From Cellulomonas sp. (GTDB lineage: Bacteria; Actinomycetota; Actinomycetes; Actinomycetales; Cellulomonadaceae), in NCBI GenBank assembly GCA_031178805.1, contig JAPSIJ010000092.1, forward strand, positions 1 to 7,705: a stretch of 7,705 nucleotides of DNA, written 5' to 3'. Made by a program: the position numbers and the translations under genes. This document shows, one piece after another, positions 5,843-7,705 of the stretch. The notes below the pieces were generated by a model. It was not told where the DNA came from and searched no databases. It saw nothing but the letters and a program-made list of their open reading frames with translations. How positions within the stretch are numbered: position 1 is the first letter of the stretch; each line of letters starts with the position of its first letter.

Positions 5843-7306
5843 TCAGCGCGGGACCGGCGCCGGCCGCGGCCCGACCACGTCCTCCTCGTCCGCCCAGCAC
5901 TCGACGCCGGCGACGCCGGGCAGCAGGTCGCGCGTGAACACCGGGTCCCGGCCCGCGCGGCGCTGCCGCCCGTAGTCCCGCACCAGCGCCAGCGCGACCG
6001 GCGACAGCAGCACGATGGCGGTCAGGTTGATCAGGGCCATGATCGCCATCAGGCCGTCCGCGACGTTCCACACCAGGTCCGCGCCCGCCACGCAGCCGCC
6101 GAACGCCACCAGCACCACCAGCCCCCGGAACGCCGCCAGCGCCCGCGGGCTCGTCGAGATGTACCGGAGGTTGGCCTCGCCGTAGTAGTAGTTCCCGAGG
6201 ATCGACGTGAACGCCAGCAGGAAGATGATCACCGTGAGCAGGATCCCGGACCACTCCCCGAGCGTGTCCGCCAGGGCGGTCTGCGCCAGGTGCACGCCGC
6301 GCGGGGCGTCGGTCAGGTCGGGGCCGGTCACGAGGATGATGAAGGCCGTGATCGAGCAGATCAGCCAGGTGTCGAAGTAGACGCCGAGCGTCTGCACCAG
6401 GCCCTGCTTCACCGGGTGGGTCACCGCGGCGGTGGCCGCGGCGTTCGGCACCGAGCCGAGCCCGGCCTCGTTGGAGAACATGCCGCGCCGCACGCCCGTC
6501 ATGATGATCGTGCCGAGGGTGGCGCCGGCGACCTGCGTCGTCCCCCAGGCGTCGGTGACGATCGCCGAGACCGCGGCGGGCAGCTGGTCGGCGTGCACCG
6601 CGACGACCACCAGGCCCACCAGCAGGTACACCAGCGCGACGAGCGGGATCGCGGACTGCGCGACCTGCGCGATGCGCCGCACGCCCCCGACGATCACCAG
6701 CCCGGTGAGCAGCGCCACGCCGACGCCGACCGCCGCGGGCACCCAGCCCGGGGTGGCGTCGGCACCGGCGACGCCGACCACGGTCTGCGCGAGCGTGTTG
6801 GCCTGCAGCGAGTTGAACGCCAGCGGGAAGCAGAGCAGCAGGATGACGGCGAACAGCACCGCCGCCCACCGCCGGCCCAGCCCCCGCTCGATGTAGTACG
6901 CCGGGCCGCCGCGGAACCCGCCGTCGCCGCGGACCTTGAACAGCTGGGCCAGCGCGGACTCCACCAGGCTGCTCGCGCCGACGAGGAACGCCATCAGCCA
7001 CATCCACAGCACCGCGCCGGGTCCGCCCACGGCGATCGCGGTGCCGACGCCGGCGATGTTGCCCACGCCCACCCGCGAGGCCGCCGAGAGGGTGAAGGCC
7101 TGGAACGCCGACAGCGACTGCGGCCGCCCCTCGGCGTCGCGCGGCGTGCGCTCGGCCACCGTGCGGAACATCTCCGGCAGCCACCGCACCTGGGCGACGC
7201 CGGACCGCAGGGTCAGGTACCCGGCGACGGCCACCACCACGGGCACCAGCACCCACGTCCACAGCGCGTCGCTCGCCTGCCCGGCGAGCTCGGTCATCGC
7301 GTCCAC
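5843..7306 (-). CDS. Alanine/glycine:cation symporter, AGCS family (AlsT/DagA type)
   Basis: A polytopic membrane protein of 487 residues that takes up alanine, glycine or related small amino acids with Na+ (or H+). Family hallmarks in order: ASRVGVGNIAGVGTAIAVGG (about 76-95) and GPGAVLWMW (about 95-103), GGPAYYIERGLG (about 133-144), FNSLQANT (about 164-171, the region holding a substrate-contacting Gln in AGCS structures), and RRGMFSNEAGLGSVPNAAA (about 273-291). Then come further helices to about 445 and a charged cytoplasmic tail. Length is normal. The GTG at 7306 is the best start: it lies 5 bases after GGAGGTGA, whereas the GTG at 7315 is embedded in that SD and an ATG at 7297 is spaced too far. 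A perfect 8-bp hairpin sits just upstream of the SD. The gene follows tRNA-Ala on the same strand, but the tRNA terminator separates them, so it should have its own promoter. I could not identify that promoter. Confidence 0.95.
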   Translation of the reverse strand: MDAMTELAGQASDALWTWVLVPVVVAVAGYLTLRSGVAQVRWLPEMFRTVAERTPRDAEGRPQSLSAFQAFTLSAASRVGVGNIAGVGTAIAVGGPGAVLWMWLMAFLVGASSLVESALAQLFKVRGDGGFRGGPAYYIERGLGRRWAAVLFAVILLLCFPLAFNSLQANTLAQTVVGVAGADATPGWVPAAVGVGVALLTGLVIVGGVRRIAQVAQSAIPLVALVYLLVGLVVVAVHADQLPAAVSAIVTDAWGTTQVAGATLGTIIMTGVRRGMFSNEAGLGSVPNAAATAAVTHPVKQGLVQTLGVYFDTWLICSITAFIILVTGPDLTDAPRGVHLAQTALADTLGEWSGILLTVIIFLLAFTSILGNYYYGEANLRYISTSPRALAAFRGLVVLVAFGGCVAGADLVWNVADGLMAIMALINLTAIVLLSPVALALVRDYGRQRRAGRDPVFTRDLLPGVAGVECWADEEDVVGPRPAPVPR

Positions 7307-7311
7307 CGCGG

Positions 7312-7319
7312 TCACCTCC
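7312..7319 (-). promoter_or_regulatory. Strong Shine-Dalgarno site that decides the symporter start
   Basis: GGAGGTGA on the minus strand pairs without mismatch to the 16S rRNA anti-SD. It overlaps the potential GTG at 7315, so that codon cannot use it, and stands 5 bases from the GTG at 7306. Confidence 0.85.
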
Positions 7320-7322
7320 GTC

Positions 7323-7343
7323 CGGCCGCCGCCCTGGCGGCCG
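7323..7343 (-). other. Leader hairpin just upstream of the symporter SD
   Basis: A perfect 8-bp inverted repeat, CGGCCGCC ... GGCGGCCG, with a 5-base loop. It ends 3 bases before the SD in the minus-strand transcript. A structure this close can tune ribosome access or protect the mRNA end. No known riboswitch core is recognisable around it. Confidence 0.5.
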
Positions 7344-7365
7344 AGGGACGACGATCCCGCCCGTG

Positions 7366-7375
7366 GGGGTACCCC
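7366..7375. other. 10-bp perfect palindrome GGGGTACCCC in the symporter upstream region
   Basis: A perfect dyad in the 142-bp spacer between the tRNA terminator and the symporter start, about 60 bases upstream of the GTG. It could be a regulator site, but a dyad of this length with a G/C run is weak evidence alone. The rest of this spacer shows no convincing -35/-10 pair. Confidence 0.25.
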
Positions 7376-7448
7376 TCGCCCGAGCGGGCCGGAGTTGGGT
7401 GGCGACCAGGTGGTGCGCGCGCCCGGACTGAGTGGCGCCGGGGACGAC

Positions 7449-7479
7449 GAAGGCCCGGGACCGTGGGTCCCGGGCCTTC
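7449..7479 (-). terminator. Intrinsic-type terminator of tRNA-Ala
   Basis: A perfect 14-bp stem (GAAGGCCCGGGACC and its complement) with a 3-base loop begins 5 bases after the tRNA 3' end. In the minus-strand RNA it is followed by GUCGUC rather than a pure U tract, as is common for terminators in high-GC actinobacteria. It should shield the downstream symporter from tRNA transcription. Confidence 0.85.
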
Positions 7480-7482
7480 TGC

Positions 7483-7557
<75 letters not shown>

Positions 7558-7570
7558 TTGAGCGGGATCA

Positions 7571-7598
7571 AGACTAGCACCCCGAACGGGGTGGTCAC
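7571..7598 (-). promoter_or_regulatory. Promoter of tRNA-Ala
   Basis: On the minus strand TAGTCT (7571-7576) is a good -10 and GTGACC (7593-7598) a fair -35 (TGAC core), with 16 bases between. The -10 ends 13 bases before the tRNA 5' end, which allows a short leader of about 6-7 bases, as expected for a tRNA gene. Confidence 0.65.
7578..7593. other. Perfect inverted repeat within the tRNA promoter spacer
   Basis: CACCCCG-AA-CGGGGTG, a 7-bp perfect dyad, fills the space between the -35 and -10 of the tRNA promoter. It lies 23 bases beyond the stop of the upstream gene. It may be that gene's terminator hairpin (minus strand, followed by CTAGTCTTG) or an operator-like site. The two roles cannot be told apart here. 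Confidence 0.5.
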
Positions 7599-7615
7599 GA
7601 CACCGCCGCGACGAC

Positions 7616-7705
7616 CTACGCGCCGGCCGCCCGGCGCCGCGCGAGGACCGCGTTCAGGTCGATCGAGCCCGTGGTCTCCGGCGCGACCGGCGGCGTGCCG
7701 GCGAC
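7616..7705 (-). CDS. C-terminal 29 codons of an unidentified gene
   Basis: The minus-strand frame is open from the window edge to a TAG at 7616-7618. The visible end reads PETTGSIDLNAVLARRRAAG (last 21 residues less the final Ala). It has a coding-like mix of residues and an amphipathic, basic C-terminus. I do not recognise the protein. The TAG followed by a possible terminator hairpin and then the tRNA promoter fits a real gene end. The coding call is moderate because only 87 coding bases are visible. Confidence 0.55.
   Translation of the reverse strand, partial: VAGTPPVAPETTGSIDLNAVLARRRAAGA

Noticed and set aside
7307..7448. Riboswitch or T-box upstream of the symporter
   Set aside because: Only simple palindromes are visible. 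No glycine-riboswitch-like or T-box core could be recognised, and the region is short once the tRNA terminator is removed.

Overview
The window is very GC-rich (roughly three-quarters G+C by eye) with strong G/C at third codon positions. It carries a bacterial protein O-mannosyltransferase, a DUF4349 lipoprotein and several starts with no Shine-Dalgarno (SD) sequence. Together these point to an actinobacterial chromosome, most likely a Cellulomonas-like member of the Micrococcales; the genus is inferred from general resemblance, not from a search. No mobile element, CRISPR array, phage gene or toxin-antitoxin pair was seen. It looks like ordinary core or shell chromosome.

Left part (1-4111). 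The 3' two-thirds or so of a protein O-mannosyltransferase gene runs in on the + strand. It converges, with 21 bp between stops, on a minus-strand family 20 beta-N-acetylhexosaminidase that has a clear SD and no export signal. A spacer of about 300 bp separates that gene from a divergent + strand gene for a membrane-anchored DUF4349 lipoprotein, which has no SD and a -10-like box placed as expected for a leaderless transcript. The DUF4349 gene ends 6 bp from the stop of the next minus-strand gene. Both stops lie inside a nested inverted repeat.

Right part (4118-7705). Everything here is on the minus strand. In transcription order it holds: the last 29 codons of an unidentified gene; a complete tRNA-Ala(CGC) with its own promoter and a strong hairpin terminator; an AGCS-family alanine/glycine:cation symporter with a near-perfect SD preceded by a hairpin; a spacer filled by a 12-bp tandem repeat; a small dihydrofolate reductase-like (RibD C-terminal domain) protein; and a bile acid:sodium symporter-like (SBF_like) membrane protein.

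Functionally these are independent housekeeping or accessory genes: protein mannosylation, amino-sugar hydrolysis, a surface lipoprotein, amino-acid uptake, an NADPH-type reductase fold and an organic-anion-type transporter. They are not an obvious single pathway. I found no convincing undescribed multi-gene system. The items most worth a second look are regulatory or structural: the two classes of translation start, the agcS leader hairpin, the 12-bp repeat array and the nested palindrome between convergent stops.
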